Assembly: GCA_019685555.1 (NCBI GenBank)
Contig: JABFQN010000005.1
Span: forward strand, 1 to 64,000
DNA: 64,000 bases
Direction of reading: 5' to 3'
From: Candidatus Bathyarchaeota archaeon A05DMB-3
Lineage (GTDB): Archaea; Thermoproteota; Bathyarchaeia; Bathyarchaeales; Bathycorpusculaceae
Position 1 is the stretch's first letter, and every line of letters starts with the position of its first letter. The notes under the pieces are model-generated. The model saw only the letters and a list, made by a program, of their open reading frames with translations, did not search any database and had not been told where the DNA came from. This document shows, in pieces, positions 1 through 7,686 of the stretch. A program made the position numbers and the translations under genes.

Positions 1-64
1 GCCTGGACTAGGACATCAGCCTGCCACGCTGACGACCCGGGTTCAAATCCCGGCGGCCGCACCA
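1..64 (+). tRNA. tRNA-Gly (GCC), 5' end cut off by window edge
   Basis: The window opens inside the D-loop. The anticodon stem TCAGC/GCTGA encloses the loop CTGCCAC, giving anticodon GCC (glycine). The T-arm CCGGG-TTCAAAT-CCCGG follows, then the acceptor 3' strand CGGCCGC, discriminator A and an encoded CCA (62-64). The acceptor 5' strand and part of the D-arm lie before position 1. The encoded CCA contrasts with the tRNA-Cys gene in this window, which lacks one. Confidence 0.92.
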
Positions 65-69
65 TAGAA

Positions 70-88
70 CTTTTCCTTTCGGGAAAAG
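70..88 (+). terminator. Hairpin just 3' of tRNA-Gly
   Basis: A perfect 7-bp stem CTTTTCC/GGAAAAG (70-76 with 82-88) closes a five-base loop, six bases after the encoded CCA. No long T tract follows, so it is not a classical archaeal terminator. It may assist 3' processing or be chance. Confidence 0.25.
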
Positions 89-190
89 GGAACCTTCACT
101 AAGAGAAATGTTGCTTGGGGCTTGAGTTTAGATTGGATAGGCTTGCATGGGTGGTGTACGCACACACTTTTGTGTGCATATGTTGTCGGA

Positions 191-199
191 AGCCATAAA
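191..199 (+). promoter_or_regulatory. Candidate TATA box for the vapBC pair
   Basis: An A/T-rich CCATAAATA stretch lies about 28-36 bases before the GTG chosen as the antitoxin start. That is the usual archaeal TATA-to-start-site distance, so the message would be leaderless. Inference from spacing only. Confidence 0.35.
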
Positions 200-226
200 T
201 ATTGTGTGTATGTAATACGTTTTACG

Positions 227-424
227 GTGAAAACTACGATAACACTGAAGGATGAAATCTATGAGTATTTGATTAAAAAGTTTGGAAAGCGTAGAATTTC
301 AAAGGCTGTTAATGAAGCGCTTATGAAGGAGTTTTTCAAGTCTTCTAAGAGCATGTTTGGGGTTGATCCTTGGCTTACAACACAAGGGCTTAGAGACGAG
401 GAGGAGCCTCATGAGGCTTCTTGA
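227..424 (+). CDS. VapB-type antitoxin (CopG/AbrB-like small protein)
   Basis: This 65-residue protein begins at GTG 227. The open frame extends upstream, but those residues (rich in Trp, Cys and His) do not look like an antitoxin, whereas from the GTG it reads KTTITLKDEIYEYLIKKFG, a typical start for archaeal antitoxins paired with PIN toxins. A DNA-binding N-terminal half is followed by a toxin-binding tail with a DPWL motif. The stop overlaps the toxin start at 411 by 14 bases, a normal translationally coupled antitoxin-toxin arrangement. It would bind and neutralise the PIN toxin and repress its own promoter. The toxin reading frame is broken, so the antitoxin may be a leftover. Confidence 0.7.
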   Translation: MKTTITLKDEIYEYLIKKFGKRRISKAVNEALMKEFFKSSKSMFGVDPWLTTQGLRDEEEPHEAS

Positions 425-774
425 CTCCTTCGCCTGGATAGAGTATTTCATGGGGTTCAGATAGAGGAGCTAAAGTTAAAAATTATGTAGAGGGAACAGA
501 ACCTCTTTACACACCTTCAATATGCCTGACGGAGATTAAGTCTAGATATTTAAGGGAGCAAAAAGACCCAACAACAAGATTGGAATTAATTATCGAAAGA
601 AGCTTTATCATACCATTAGACACTGAAATAGCCCTAGAAGCTGCGGAAATTAAACAAAAATACAAGCTTCACACCGTAGATGCAATAATATACGCAACAT
701 CCCAACATAAACGCTTAACCCTTGTCACAGGAGACGCACATTTTAAAGGACTACCAAACGTAGAAATTATTTAG
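411..774 (+). pseudogene. VapC-type PIN-domain toxin, frameshifted
   Basis: The frame opens at ATG 411 with RLLDSFAWIEYFMG, the classic PIN start with the first catalytic Asp, then hits TAG at 462-464. Removing one base from the GGGG run at 452-455 restores a single frame to 774. The rebuilt protein is about 120 residues, normal for VapC, and keeps all four acidic PIN positions: LLDS, LTEI, TVDA and VTGDAHF. PIN toxins are Mg-dependent RNases that cut tRNA, rRNA or mRNA. Intact acidic residues after the shift suggest a recent lesion or a sequencing error rather than old decay. A downstream start near 580 would yield only the C-terminal half, lacking two acidic positions. Confidence 0.75.
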
Positions 775-1053
775 GCTTTAACCGCCAACTTCACCACCCT
801 TCAACTCAAAATCGCACCCACAAAATCATATTACCTCACTATGTTGTTGTAAATCCTAAGGTTATGGCTGGAGAAAGCTAATGATAAGAGACGCTATAAT
901 TAAATTGCATTTCTTTTAATGTATTATTTTTCTAAGGACGAAATTGGAGGGGAAACTGAAAGTGTCTGATTTCGCCCTCCATTCTAACTGCGCGGATTGC
1001 TTAAGTTTTTAACCAGAAGCTCCTAGTATCTGAATGCATAGGAAGTGTAGAAT
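775..1053. other. Intergenic region with a possible stem and promoter-like sequence
   Basis: I see no convincing gene in these 279 bases. TGGAGGG (945-951) can pair with CCCTCCA (975-981) around a 23-base loop, a possible RNA structure of unknown meaning. An A/T-rich CTTAAGTTTTTAA near 1000-1012 is placed to act as TATA box for the tautomerase gene at 1054. Confidence 0.4.
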
Positions 1054-1251
1054 ATGCCGAGCGTTCACGTGTTTGTCTGGGAAGGTTTCGGAAAAGACAA
1101 AGTCAAAACCTTGATACGGGAAATAACCAAGATTTTCGCTGGTTTCGGCATTCCGGAAAGCGCTGTCGAAATAATTGTGCAGGAAATTCCTAAAACCCAT
1201 TGGGGGATTGGAGGCGAACCAGCCTCAGAAAAGTTTAAGGATAAATCTTGA
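1054..1251 (+). CDS. 4-oxalocrotonate tautomerase family protein
   Basis: The 65-residue product begins Met-Pro-Ser; after Met removal the N-terminal Pro is the catalytic base of this superfamily. Length matches the family (about 60-70 residues). The C-terminal segment IPKTHWGIGGEPASE is the conserved tautomerase signature seen in many small bacterial and archaeal members (PKxxWGxGG). These proteins assemble as hexamers and catalyse keto-enol tautomerisation of 2-oxo acids, but substrates of archaeal members are mostly unknown and none of the neighbours points to an aromatic meta-cleavage pathway. It converges on the MBL gene. Function beyond the fold is not determinable here. Confidence 0.88.
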   Translation: MPSVHVFVWEGFGKDKVKTLIREITKIFAGFGIPESAVEIIVQEIPKTHWGIGGEPASEKFKDKS

Positions 1252-1281
1252 CACTGAGACTACGCTTCATGCACAACATCT

Positions 1282-1825
1282 TTACCCCATTTTTATCCCT
1301 TGATTCGTTTCCGCATTTCTTGGGAAAATTTTGTGGATGAGGATGAACTCCTTGGCTGTCTTTCCGATTTTCATTGCTTCTTCAATGGATAAATGAACTT
1401 CAGACTCTTCGGTAGTCTTCTTATTCATGGTTGCCTCAATTATGGCGAGGTCAGCGCCTTTGACAAATCTCTTTAGAGAAGCGCATACACCGGTGTCACC
1501 GCTTATAACTATCCATTGGTTCGCGATAAACCGTTGTAAAGCCTTTAATAATGCTTTTAACTTCGCTGCAGGCATGGGGAGTTATTAGGAACAAGTTGTT
1601 TGTCCTCCCTATCATTCTTATAAAACCGAAAAGCGTCCATAAACCGCCAACATGGTCAAAATGCCCGTGGGTTATGGCAATTGCTTTCAACCTTTCGAAA
1701 TCGTAATTTAAATTTAACAAGTCTCTTAATGCACCGTCTCCAGCGTCCACCAATAAATCGCCTTCGGTTGTGGATACCAAAATCTGCGTTGCAACCCCCA
1801 GCCTTTGAATACAGAACTTTGACAT
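1282..1825 (-). pseudogene. Metallo-beta-lactamase-fold hydrolase, frameshifted
   Basis: Two overlapping frames together make one RNase Z-like MBL protein. The first (from ATG 1825, with GGGAGG just upstream) holds the beta strand LLVDAGDG and the metal motif THGHFDHVGG (HxHxDH), then ends soon after TVYRE. The second continues with QWIVISGDTG, containing the next metal-ligand Asp, then GADLAIIEATM and the late His in FILIHKIFP. Dropping one base of the GG pair at 1518-1519 joins them. The first frame's N-terminus is also uncertain: a frame opening at 1868 reads NVKVLYSKAGG and could join at a run of five G at about 1792-1796. Recent pseudogene or sequence error; the substrate is unknown. Confidence 0.7.
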
Positions 1826-1909
1826 TCCAGCCTCCCCCTTCCCAAAAGTCTTGCAACTTGTACACCATAATTAACTTACAGCTAAAAGTCAGCTTTAAAA
1901 TGTTAGGGG

Positions 1910-2650
1910 TTAAAAATGGTTCACTATTTCTTGGATTTTTCTATGCGCTTCACATAGGTTTTTTGCTATAGCGTCTGGCTTTTGTGCGCTTTCAAACAGT
2001 GTTTTAAGCGGGTAAAACTGCGAAACAACGAAGACAGTTTTCATGCCTAATTGTTTTGCTCCTTTAATGTCCTCGTCGGGGCTGTCTCCAACGTAAAGCG
2101 TTTCTTCAGCTTTAACACCAAGCCTTTTTAGGGCTTCTTCGAAAATTTTCGCGTGAGGTTTGCGCCATCCCACAGCCTCTGAAACCAGAATCACATCAAA
2201 GAAATGGTTTATTCCAACTTTTCTTATTCCAGCGTATATCACCGGAGCATATGTGAAGTTTGAGATTAAGCCAAGCTTATGGTTTTCCGAAAGCCTCTGC
2301 AAAGTTTGTTTCGCACATCTTCTAAGCTTAAGGGAGCCCACATAATCTTCAAAGAAAATGTTCACAGCAGTTTTTATGCGGCCGTCTTCGGGGTTTGTTT
2401 TAAAGCCAAGATTGTTTAGGGCTTCGGAAATCCAAACAGCATTTGTCACTTCTACGAGTTTTTGATAGCGGACAACACGGTATTTTTCATGAGCTTGTGT
2501 ATATGCCTCCAAAAAGTCTTTGTGACTTACCTTGAAACCGGCATCAACAATAGCCTTATACAATTTCATTTTTGAAACTTCTAAGTTGTAGCCTTCAACG
2601 TTCACTAATGTGCCGATGAAATCGAAGATTACAGCCTTAATGGGAGACAA
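1910..2650 (-). CDS. HAD-superfamily hydrolase
   Basis: The 246-residue protein has the HAD motifs in order: motif I FDFIGTLV near residue 10 with the nucleophilic Asp, motif II Ser in ISNF near 130, motif III Lys in GWRKPHAKIF near 165, and motif IV GDSPDEDIKGA near 190. A helical cap lies between motifs I and II (class C1). The second Asp of the usual DxD pair in motif I is Ile. This Asp is the general acid in phosphatases, so activity may differ from a classic phosphatase or be weak. The family includes phosphoglycolate phosphatase-like and 2-haloacid dehalogenase-like enzymes. The monocistronic-looking location gives no hint of substrate. Confidence 0.85.
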   Translation of the reverse strand: MSPIKAVIFDFIGTLVNVEGYNLEVSKMKLYKAIVDAGFKVSHKDFLEAYTQAHEKYRVVRYQKLVEVTNAVWISEALNNLGFKTNPEDGRIKTAVNIFFEDYVGSLKLRRCAKQTLQRLSENHKLGLISNFTYAPVIYAGIRKVGINHFFDVILVSEAVGWRKPHAKIFEEALKRLGVKAEETLYVGDSPDEDIKGAKQLGMKTVFVVSQFYPLKTLFESAQKPDAIAKNLCEAHRKIQEIVNHF

Positions 2651-2760
2651 CGCTTCGCTTTCTCCTCTTTTTAGGATTTTTAATACTTTTTTGCAATACT
2701 TATTCTCGTTTAATAAGATTTAGGTATAGGTCTGGCAATTCTGAATAAACGTGTGCGCTT

Positions 2761-3165
2761 ATGTCCTTTAGAGATTATTTACACGAGAAAGCAGAAGAGT
2801 CAAGGCACAACGAGACAACAGCATATTTAATGTTCTTGGCTGGAACGGTGTTCTTCGTTGGAGGCTTGCTGGAAACATTGTTCATGTTTCAGTTTATCAA
2901 CAAAAACCCAGAATGGTTCATTTTCATTCCCTACTACACCGAGCCCCATGTCGGGGCAGTGATGGGTTTATCCCTAATAATTGGCGGTTTAGTCCTAATA
3001 GTCTATGGAATAGTGGCTGGCATAAGCCATTCTCGAGACAGAAGCTGGTACATGAACGAACTGCGAAAGGCAAACTCAATAGAAGAAGCCTTAATGTCAA
3101 AGAAACAAGTTTCAATCGAGGTAAAACAAAAACCCCGTAAAAGAGCGCCTAAACAGGCTAAATAG
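2761..3165 (+). CDS. Small membrane protein with two TM helices and a basic tail
   Basis: I do not recognise a family. The 134-residue product has a charged N-terminus, a first hydrophobic helix at about residues 22-45 (LMFLAGTVFFVGGLLETLFM), a loop with aromatic residues and Pro, a second helix at about 66-90 (VGAVMGLSLIIGGLVLIVYG), and a Lys/Arg-rich C-terminal tail. The positive-inside rule puts both termini in the cytoplasm. It overlaps the end of the convergent Mrp/HypB-like gene by 8 bases, so the two are not co-transcribed. Codon use resembles its neighbours, supporting a real gene. Confidence 0.6.
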   Translation: MSFRDYLHEKAEESRHNETTAYLMFLAGTVFFVGGLLETLFMFQFINKNPEWFIFIPYYTEPHVGAVMGLSLIIGGLVLIVYGIVAGISHSRDRSWYMNELRKANSIEEALMSKKQVSIEVKQKPRKRAPKQAK

Positions 3166-3895
3166 GCAAAGAAAAGCATTTTGAAACAATTTCCGCCAGT
3201 TTTTTGGCAAAATCCGTTCTCAAAAGCAAATCTACGTTTCCCAAGGCATCTTCAACCTTTGGGTCGAAGGGAATTTCTCCAAAAAAGGGTATCCCCGCCT
3301 CTGCAACTTTTTGTCTTATAAATGGGCTTTGCTTCATCTTCATGTTTTCAACAACACCTATCACTGAGACCTTTAACTCCATCAACAAGGTCAAAAGCTT
3401 TTCAACAGTCTCAAAAGCCAAGGGAGAAGGTGTGCTAACCACTAGAAACTCTATGTTTTTAACAAACCTAATCATGTCAAGGGTTACATCGCTTATTCCA
3501 GGAGGCATATCTATTATCAAGAAGTTTAAATAGTCCCATATCGTCACAGAGAAAAGCTCTATGAGGGCGTTTGAAACATCGGCGCCCCTCAAAGGCAAGG
3601 TTTTTTCACCGGAGTAAGCAACTATCGACATATATTTTAAACCGTGAACTTTAGTTGGAACTATGCCCTTCTCTTCTTTCGGTTTAATTTCTTTCACACC
3701 TAAAATGAGGTGGGTTGATGGACTTGTGAAATCAGCATCGAAAAGTCCAACCTTAAAGTTTTTCCTTGCAAGAGTTAAGGCAAGAGTGGATGCAATTAGG
3801 CTTTTGCCTACGCCGCCTTTCCCGCTTGAAACAGCAATTATGCGTTTTACCTTTTCAAGTCTTCGGCTTATAATGTCTATCCGCGGGTCTGCTAT
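3158..3895 (-). CDS. Mrp/MinD-type P-loop ATPase, candidate HypB for [NiFe] hydrogenase nickel insertion
   Basis: A 245-residue SIMIBI ATPase. Read from an ATA codon at 3895-3893 it opens ADPRIDIISRRLEKVKRI and then VSSGKGGVGKS, the deviant Walker A, at about residues 23-32; Walker B lies in FLIIDMPPG. No ATG, GTG or TTG occurs in frame before the P-loop, and hypA's stop is one base upstream, so ATA or a sequence error at the start is the simplest reading. An internal ATG at 3697 would lose the P-loop. True Mrp/NBP35 scaffolds carry a C-terminal CxxC; here that place reads ENMKMKQSPF. Thermococcus uses an Mrp/MinD-type HypB that pairs with HypA, and the gene abuts hypA here. No classical hypB is in the window. 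Confidence 0.75.
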   Translation of the reverse strand: MADPRIDIISRRLEKVKRIIAVSSGKGGVGKSLIASTLALTLARKNFKVGLFDADFTSPSTHLILGVKEIKPKEEKGIVPTKVHGLKYMSIVAYSGEKTLPLRGADVSNALIELFSVTIWDYLNFLIIDMPPGISDVTLDMIRFVKNIEFLVVSTPSPLAFETVEKLLTLLMELKVSVIGVVENMKMKQSPFIRQKVAEAGIPFFGEIPFDPKVEDALGNVDLLLRTDFAKKLAEIVSKCFSLPI

Positions 3896-3896
3896 G

Positions 3897-4295
3897 TTAT
3901 TTAACCCCCTTTATGCTTTCAATCCATATACCTCTTCCCTCTATAACTTCGAAGTCTGGGCTGCCACATTTTGGACATTTAATGTAAGCATGTATGGTTT
4001 CTGGAACAAAGTGTATGGCTTCGCTTGAATCTGCGTCAAGTTTGTTTTTGCTGAAAAACCATTTGTGTCCGCAGACTCTGCATTTCAATTCGGCTTTAAC
4101 AACTTCTATGATAAACTGGGCTGTTCCGAATTTGGCGGTTTTAAGCTCTGATAAAGCGAATTCCAAAATGTCAAGTTCCACTTGCTGGAGTTCGCCGACC
4201 TTTATTTTGACTTCTCTAACCTCTTTTAATCCTTCCTTTTGAGCGATTTGTGTAGTTGATGAAATTATTGCTTCAGCCAAAGCCCACTCGTGCAT
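3897..4295 (-). CDS. hypA: HypA, nickel chaperone for [NiFe] hydrogenase maturation
   Basis: The 132-residue protein starts Met-His-Glu-Trp; His2 is the conserved nickel ligand and MHE fixes the start at 4295, although the open frame runs 43 codons further upstream. A zinc-ribbon with CRVCGH and CPKCGS follows at about residues 73-114, with the 25-residue insert between the Cys pairs typical of several archaeal HypA proteins. HypA delivers nickel to the hydrogenase large subunit with HypB. The stop codon is followed after one base by the Mrp/MinD-type ATPase, so the two are surely co-transcribed. An A/T-rich element 23-38 bases upstream suggests a leaderless message. Confidence 0.93.
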   Translation of the reverse strand: MHEWALAEAIISSTTQIAQKEGLKEVREVKIKVGELQQVELDILEFALSELKTAKFGTAQFIIEVVKAELKCRVCGHKWFFSKNKLDADSSEAIHFVPETIHAYIKCPKCGSPDFEVIEGRGIWIESIKGVK

Positions 4296-4317
4296 GAGAA
4301 AAGCCTTAACACGGCGC

Positions 4318-4333
4318 GATTTAAAAATATTGC
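4318..4333 (-). promoter_or_regulatory. Candidate TATA element in the hypA / DUF362 divergent spacer
   Basis: The 91-base spacer between hypA and the DUF362 gene contains the near-symmetrical A/T run GATTTAAAAATATTG. On the minus strand it lies 23-38 bases before hypA's ATG, the usual TATA position for a leaderless archaeal message. It could also serve the plus-strand gene. Confidence 0.4.
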
Positions 4334-4386
4334 AGAAACCTTCAAATGTTTCTTCCTTAATTTCAGCTTGTAAGTGTGTCTCTGAA

Positions 4387-5238
4387 ATGAGCAGAGTCGC
4401 CATAGTTAAAGGGTTAAACCCCATCGAGTCAACTGTTAAAGCTCTCGAAATGATAAAAACCGATTTAGATGAAGTTCTCTACGCTGAAAAACCCATTTTG
4501 ATAAAACCTAACTACATAAACGCGCGGCATCCGTCAACTGGAATAACAACAGACAGCAGAGTTGTGGAAGGAATTGTAAAGTTTTTGAAAGAACATGGAA
4601 AAGGCAACATTATTATCGGCGAGGGAAGCGGCTTTGCAGACACCTTCGAAGCCTTCAAAGTTTCGGGAATAGACAAAGTAGCTGAAAAATGGAACGCCAA
4701 ACTCGTCGACCTTAACAAGGACTTTTTTGTCGAGGTTTACCCGCCTAACCCGCTGGCACTTAAAAAAGTTAAAGTGGCAAAGACAGCCCTCGAAAGCCTC
4801 ATAATTAGCGTTCCAAAACTAAAGCTTCACAGACTAGCCACGGTTACACTGGGTTTAAAGAACATGATGGGCGCCCTAGCTTCAAAAGGCGTTATGCACA
4901 ACGGACATTTAAGCGAAAACATTGCAGATTTAGCTTCTGTTCTAAAGCCAAGCTTAACGGTTATAGACGGGGTAATAGCCGGAGAAGGACACGAAACAAG
5001 CGGAAACCCAGTGGAAATGAACCTTGTTGTTACGGGAACAGACCCAGTGGGTGTTGACACCGTCGGCGCCGCCTTAATGGAAGTGCAGCCAACAGAAGTT
5101 AAGCATTTGGTTTTTGCGGAGAAAAAGGGACTTGGAACATGCCGCCTAAAAGACATAGAAGTTGTTGGAGAGCCCATTGAAAAGGTGAAGCGGAAGTTTC
5201 GCAGATCTGTTTCTTCAAAAATCCTTAAACATTTCTGA
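4387..5238 (+). CDS. DUF362 domain protein
   Basis: The frame is open from 4294, but the protein aligns with DUF362 from ATG 4387 (SRVAIVKG), giving 283 residues. Family hallmarks include ILIKPNYI near residue 40, a GEGSG segment near 78, SVPKLKLH near 140 followed by LGLKNMMGA, and DGVIAGEGHE near 200. DUF362 proteins are often annotated as uncharacterised or Fe-S proteins; this copy lacks an added ferredoxin domain. The biochemical role is not settled. It is divergent from hypA, with no clear functional link beyond adjacency. Confidence 0.85.
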   Translation: MSRVAIVKGLNPIESTVKALEMIKTDLDEVLYAEKPILIKPNYINARHPSTGITTDSRVVEGIVKFLKEHGKGNIIIGEGSGFADTFEAFKVSGIDKVAEKWNAKLVDLNKDFFVEVYPPNPLALKKVKVAKTALESLIISVPKLKLHRLATVTLGLKNMMGALASKGVMHNGHLSENIADLASVLKPSLTVIDGVIAGEGHETSGNPVEMNLVVTGTDPVGVDTVGAALMEVQPTEVKHLVFAEKKGLGTCRLKDIEVVGEPIEKVKRKFRRSVSSKILKHF

Positions 5239-5286
5239 AAGCTGAAGGAAAGCTTTTAAGGCTCTTTTTCAGTCTAAAAGGAGCCT

Positions 5287-6702
5287 ATGGCTGAAGAATC
5301 TGAAGCACTGCCAGAAACAGAACCCAGCGGAATAAGCAAATATAGAGATAGAATTATCAATGGACCCATTATCCGCACAATTTTTTGGTTGGGAACTCCT
5401 CCGCTTGTAAACCAGCTTGTGGTTGTAGCCTATAACGTGGCGGACTCTTACTGGCTAAGCAGTTATGATGAGATTGCAGTGGCTGTTCCAAGACAGATGT
5501 GGCCCATACTCATGCTTTTTCAAGCACTTGCAAATGCATTGATAACAGCCAGTCTAAGCATTGTTTCACAGTATATAGGCAGCAAAGCCTACAAAGAAGC
5601 CAGTCTCTCCGCTTCACGCTTCTTTACGCTAGCTTTCTTTTCCTGAGGATTTTTGAGCATACTGCTCATAACGCTTAGAAGCCCAATTTTCACTATTGTA
5701 GTTTCTACGCCTCCGGAAATTTTCGGTTATGTCATAGACTACTCAGGTGTGATAGCCTTCGACGTGTTCTTCAATTACATAGTCCTTACATACACTACGC
5801 TTCTGCAAAGCGTTGGAGAAACGAGAAGACCAGCAATAGTTAACGTTGTAGCAGTCGGCATTAACATAGCCCTAGACCCCTTCTTAGTTTTAGGCATAGG
5901 ACCTTTTCCAAGGTTAGGGGTTATCGGCGCTGCCCTCACCGACGTTATGGGAAAAATAATTTCGATAATTGCTTTAACTTATATCCTTAGGAAAAATTAT
6001 CCAGAGCTTAAAATAACCTTCACTAAGAAAATAAATGTTGAATGGGTTCGGCTGGTTCTACGCATAGGACTGCCAATTTTAACCCTTGGATTAATGAACG
6101 GCTTTGCATTTCTAATGCAGCTTAAACTCGTTAACATGTTAGGCGTGATGACAGCTGCAGCCTTCTCCATAGGCTTCATAATACTGGACATTGTGGACGC
6201 CGCGCTTTGGGGACTAAGCGGAGCACCAGCCATAATGATTGGACAAAGCTTAGGGGCAGACAACCGCAAAAGAGCAAAAGAAGTTGCCTTAAAAGCAACC
6301 CTTCTAATTTTTGCCCTTATAGCAATAGGAGCAGCCATCACCTACCCTATAAGGAGAAATTTAGCAGACGTGTTCGCAGACGACCCAAACATCCTCGGCG
6401 AAACCGAAACCTACCTCCAAACACTCTTACCCACACTTCCATTCTTCGGCCTTTTCGCAGTCGCCCTATCCATTGGAAGAGGGTCGGGACACACACTGTT
6501 TCCAACAGCCCTAGGAATACTGAGGCTTTGGGGAATCAGAATAGCTTTAGGCTACATTCTAGCCTTTGCAGTAGGCATGGGTTCTTTGGGAATTTGGCTA
6601 GCCATCGCCATAAGCAACGCCATAGGAGGAGGCATAGCCATCCTATGGATAAAATACGGAAACTGGGCAAAAGCAGTGATAAAAAGGGATATGGAGCCTT
6701 AA
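5287..6702 (+). pseudogene. MATE-family multidrug/Na+ antiporter interrupted by in-frame TGA
   Basis: The reading frame runs from ATG 5287 (with GGAG upstream) to 6702 with a single internal TGA at 5644-5646. Both sides stay in the same frame and together make a 471-residue MATE transporter, the normal length with 12 TM helices. The N-terminal part has GTPPLVNQLVVVAYNVADS, the family start; the C-terminal part has the second six-helix bundle with a GLPILTLGLMNG repeat. The stop falls in helix 3 between FFTLAFFS and GFLSILLITL, where Trp (TGG) would fit. Family members export cationic drugs in exchange for Na+ or H+. The lesion is either a point nonsense mutation or an error; I see no reason to suspect selenocysteine. 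Confidence 0.75.
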
Positions 6703-6800
6703 GAAGCAGCATTATCCTTCTCAAACATAGGGTTTTAGAGGAAAATGAAAAAGATGTGAACAGTTAATAGGTAGTGTGTCACATTCTGTGAGGGAAACGC

Positions 6801-7496
6801 ATGAAGTATGATATAAAATTTAAGCCGTCTTACTCGATGCTAGTGGTAACCTTAGAGCCAGACGAGAAAATACTGGCTGAGTCCGGTGCAATGACTTATA
6901 TGACGCCGAACATTGAAGTGCACACGAGGAAAAGGGAAACAAGTCTTTTAGGCACTTTGGGTTTAGCAATTTTTGGACGCCAATCTTTCTGGGTCAACGA
7001 GTATACTGCAAGAAACAGCCCAGGCGAAGTTGGATTTGTCTCAGCGCCTGTAGGCGACATTGAAAAGCTGGAAATAACCCCAAATCAAGGCTACATCATA
7101 CAGAAAGCCTCCTACATAGCTTCAACGGAAAATGTAGACTTAGACATCAAATGGGAGGGCTTCACAAAGGGCTTGTTTGGACAAGGCCTATTTATGATAA
7201 AAGTTACAGGTGAAGGAAGCCTTTTCATAAACACCTTCGGAGCCATAGACAAGCATGTTCTGCATCCCGGCCAACACTTGATTGTGGACAACTTCCACTT
7301 AGTGGCTTTCAGCACCACATGCAATTACGAAGTGACGAAGTTTGGAGGCTTAAAAGAAACAATTTTAGGCGGAGAAGGCTTGGTAACAAAAATTGAGGGC
7401 CCAGGCGAAGTTTACATTCAAACAAAGAACCTTGGAGAGTTTGTAGAATGGCTTTGGACCCTAATTGAGCCCAGAGTACGAGCAAGAGCCCGCTAA
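6801..7496 (+). CDS. AIM24 / TIGR00266 family protein
   Basis: The 231-residue protein is a beta-rich AIM24 family member. Typical features are the N-terminal YSMLVVTLEPDEKILAESGA with the conserved ESGAM, a central LFGQGLFMIKVTGEGSLFI repeat, and a C-terminal GGEGLVTKIEGPGEVYIQTK. Length matches bacterial and archaeal homologues of about 220-240 residues. The fold resembles the tryptophan RNA-binding attenuator fold, but the cellular role of prokaryotic members is unknown; the eukaryotic relative is a mitochondrial inner-membrane organisation protein. GAGGG lies upstream as a ribosome-binding site. It stands alone between the MATE gene and tRNA-Cys. Confidence 0.85.
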   Translation: MKYDIKFKPSYSMLVVTLEPDEKILAESGAMTYMTPNIEVHTRKRETSLLGTLGLAIFGRQSFWVNEYTARNSPGEVGFVSAPVGDIEKLEITPNQGYIIQKASYIASTENVDLDIKWEGFTKGLFGQGLFMIKVTGEGSLFINTFGAIDKHVLHPGQHLIVDNFHLVAFSTTCNYEVTKFGGLKETILGGEGLVTKIEGPGEVYIQTKNLGEFVEWLWTLIEPRVRARAR

Positions 7497-7588
7497 ATAT
7501 CTGCGATGTTGACGGCGAAACTTTTCAGAAAAAGAAAAAAGCCCAACTGTCTGTGGATTCGCCAAGAAACCGGGGATTTATGCCAAAA

Positions 7589-7661
7589 AGCCGGGGGTGG
7601 GAGTTGAACCCACATATAGCTGCTCTGCAGGCAGCCGCCTGAACCGTTCGGCCACCCCGGC
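7589..7661 (-). tRNA. tRNA-Cys (GCA)
   Basis: On the minus strand the acceptor GCCGGGG pairs with CCCCGGC. The anticodon stem GCTGC/GCAGC encloses CTGCAGA, giving anticodon GCA (cysteine). The T-arm GTTCAACTCC is standard, and discriminator U73 is the base that cysteinyl-tRNA synthetase requires. The gene is 73 bases, has no intron and no encoded CCA. A run of five T starting at the discriminator position may end transcription. Confidence 0.97.
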
Positions 7662-7686
7662 GCTTCAAATTATTTTAGTCTGAGTG

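Noticed and set aside
122-226. Longer N-terminus of the VapB-like protein
   Set aside because: The extra residues are rich in Trp, Cys and His and lie upstream of a TATA-like element.
3158-3895. Fe-S carrier of the Mrp/NBP35 type
   Set aside because: The C-terminal CxxC is absent, and the gene is tied to hypA.
5644-5646. In-frame TGA in the MATE gene as a selenocysteine codon
   Set aside because: No SECIS-like element was seen, MATE proteins are not known selenoproteins, and the PurM-fold proteins here are HypE-like rather than SelD.
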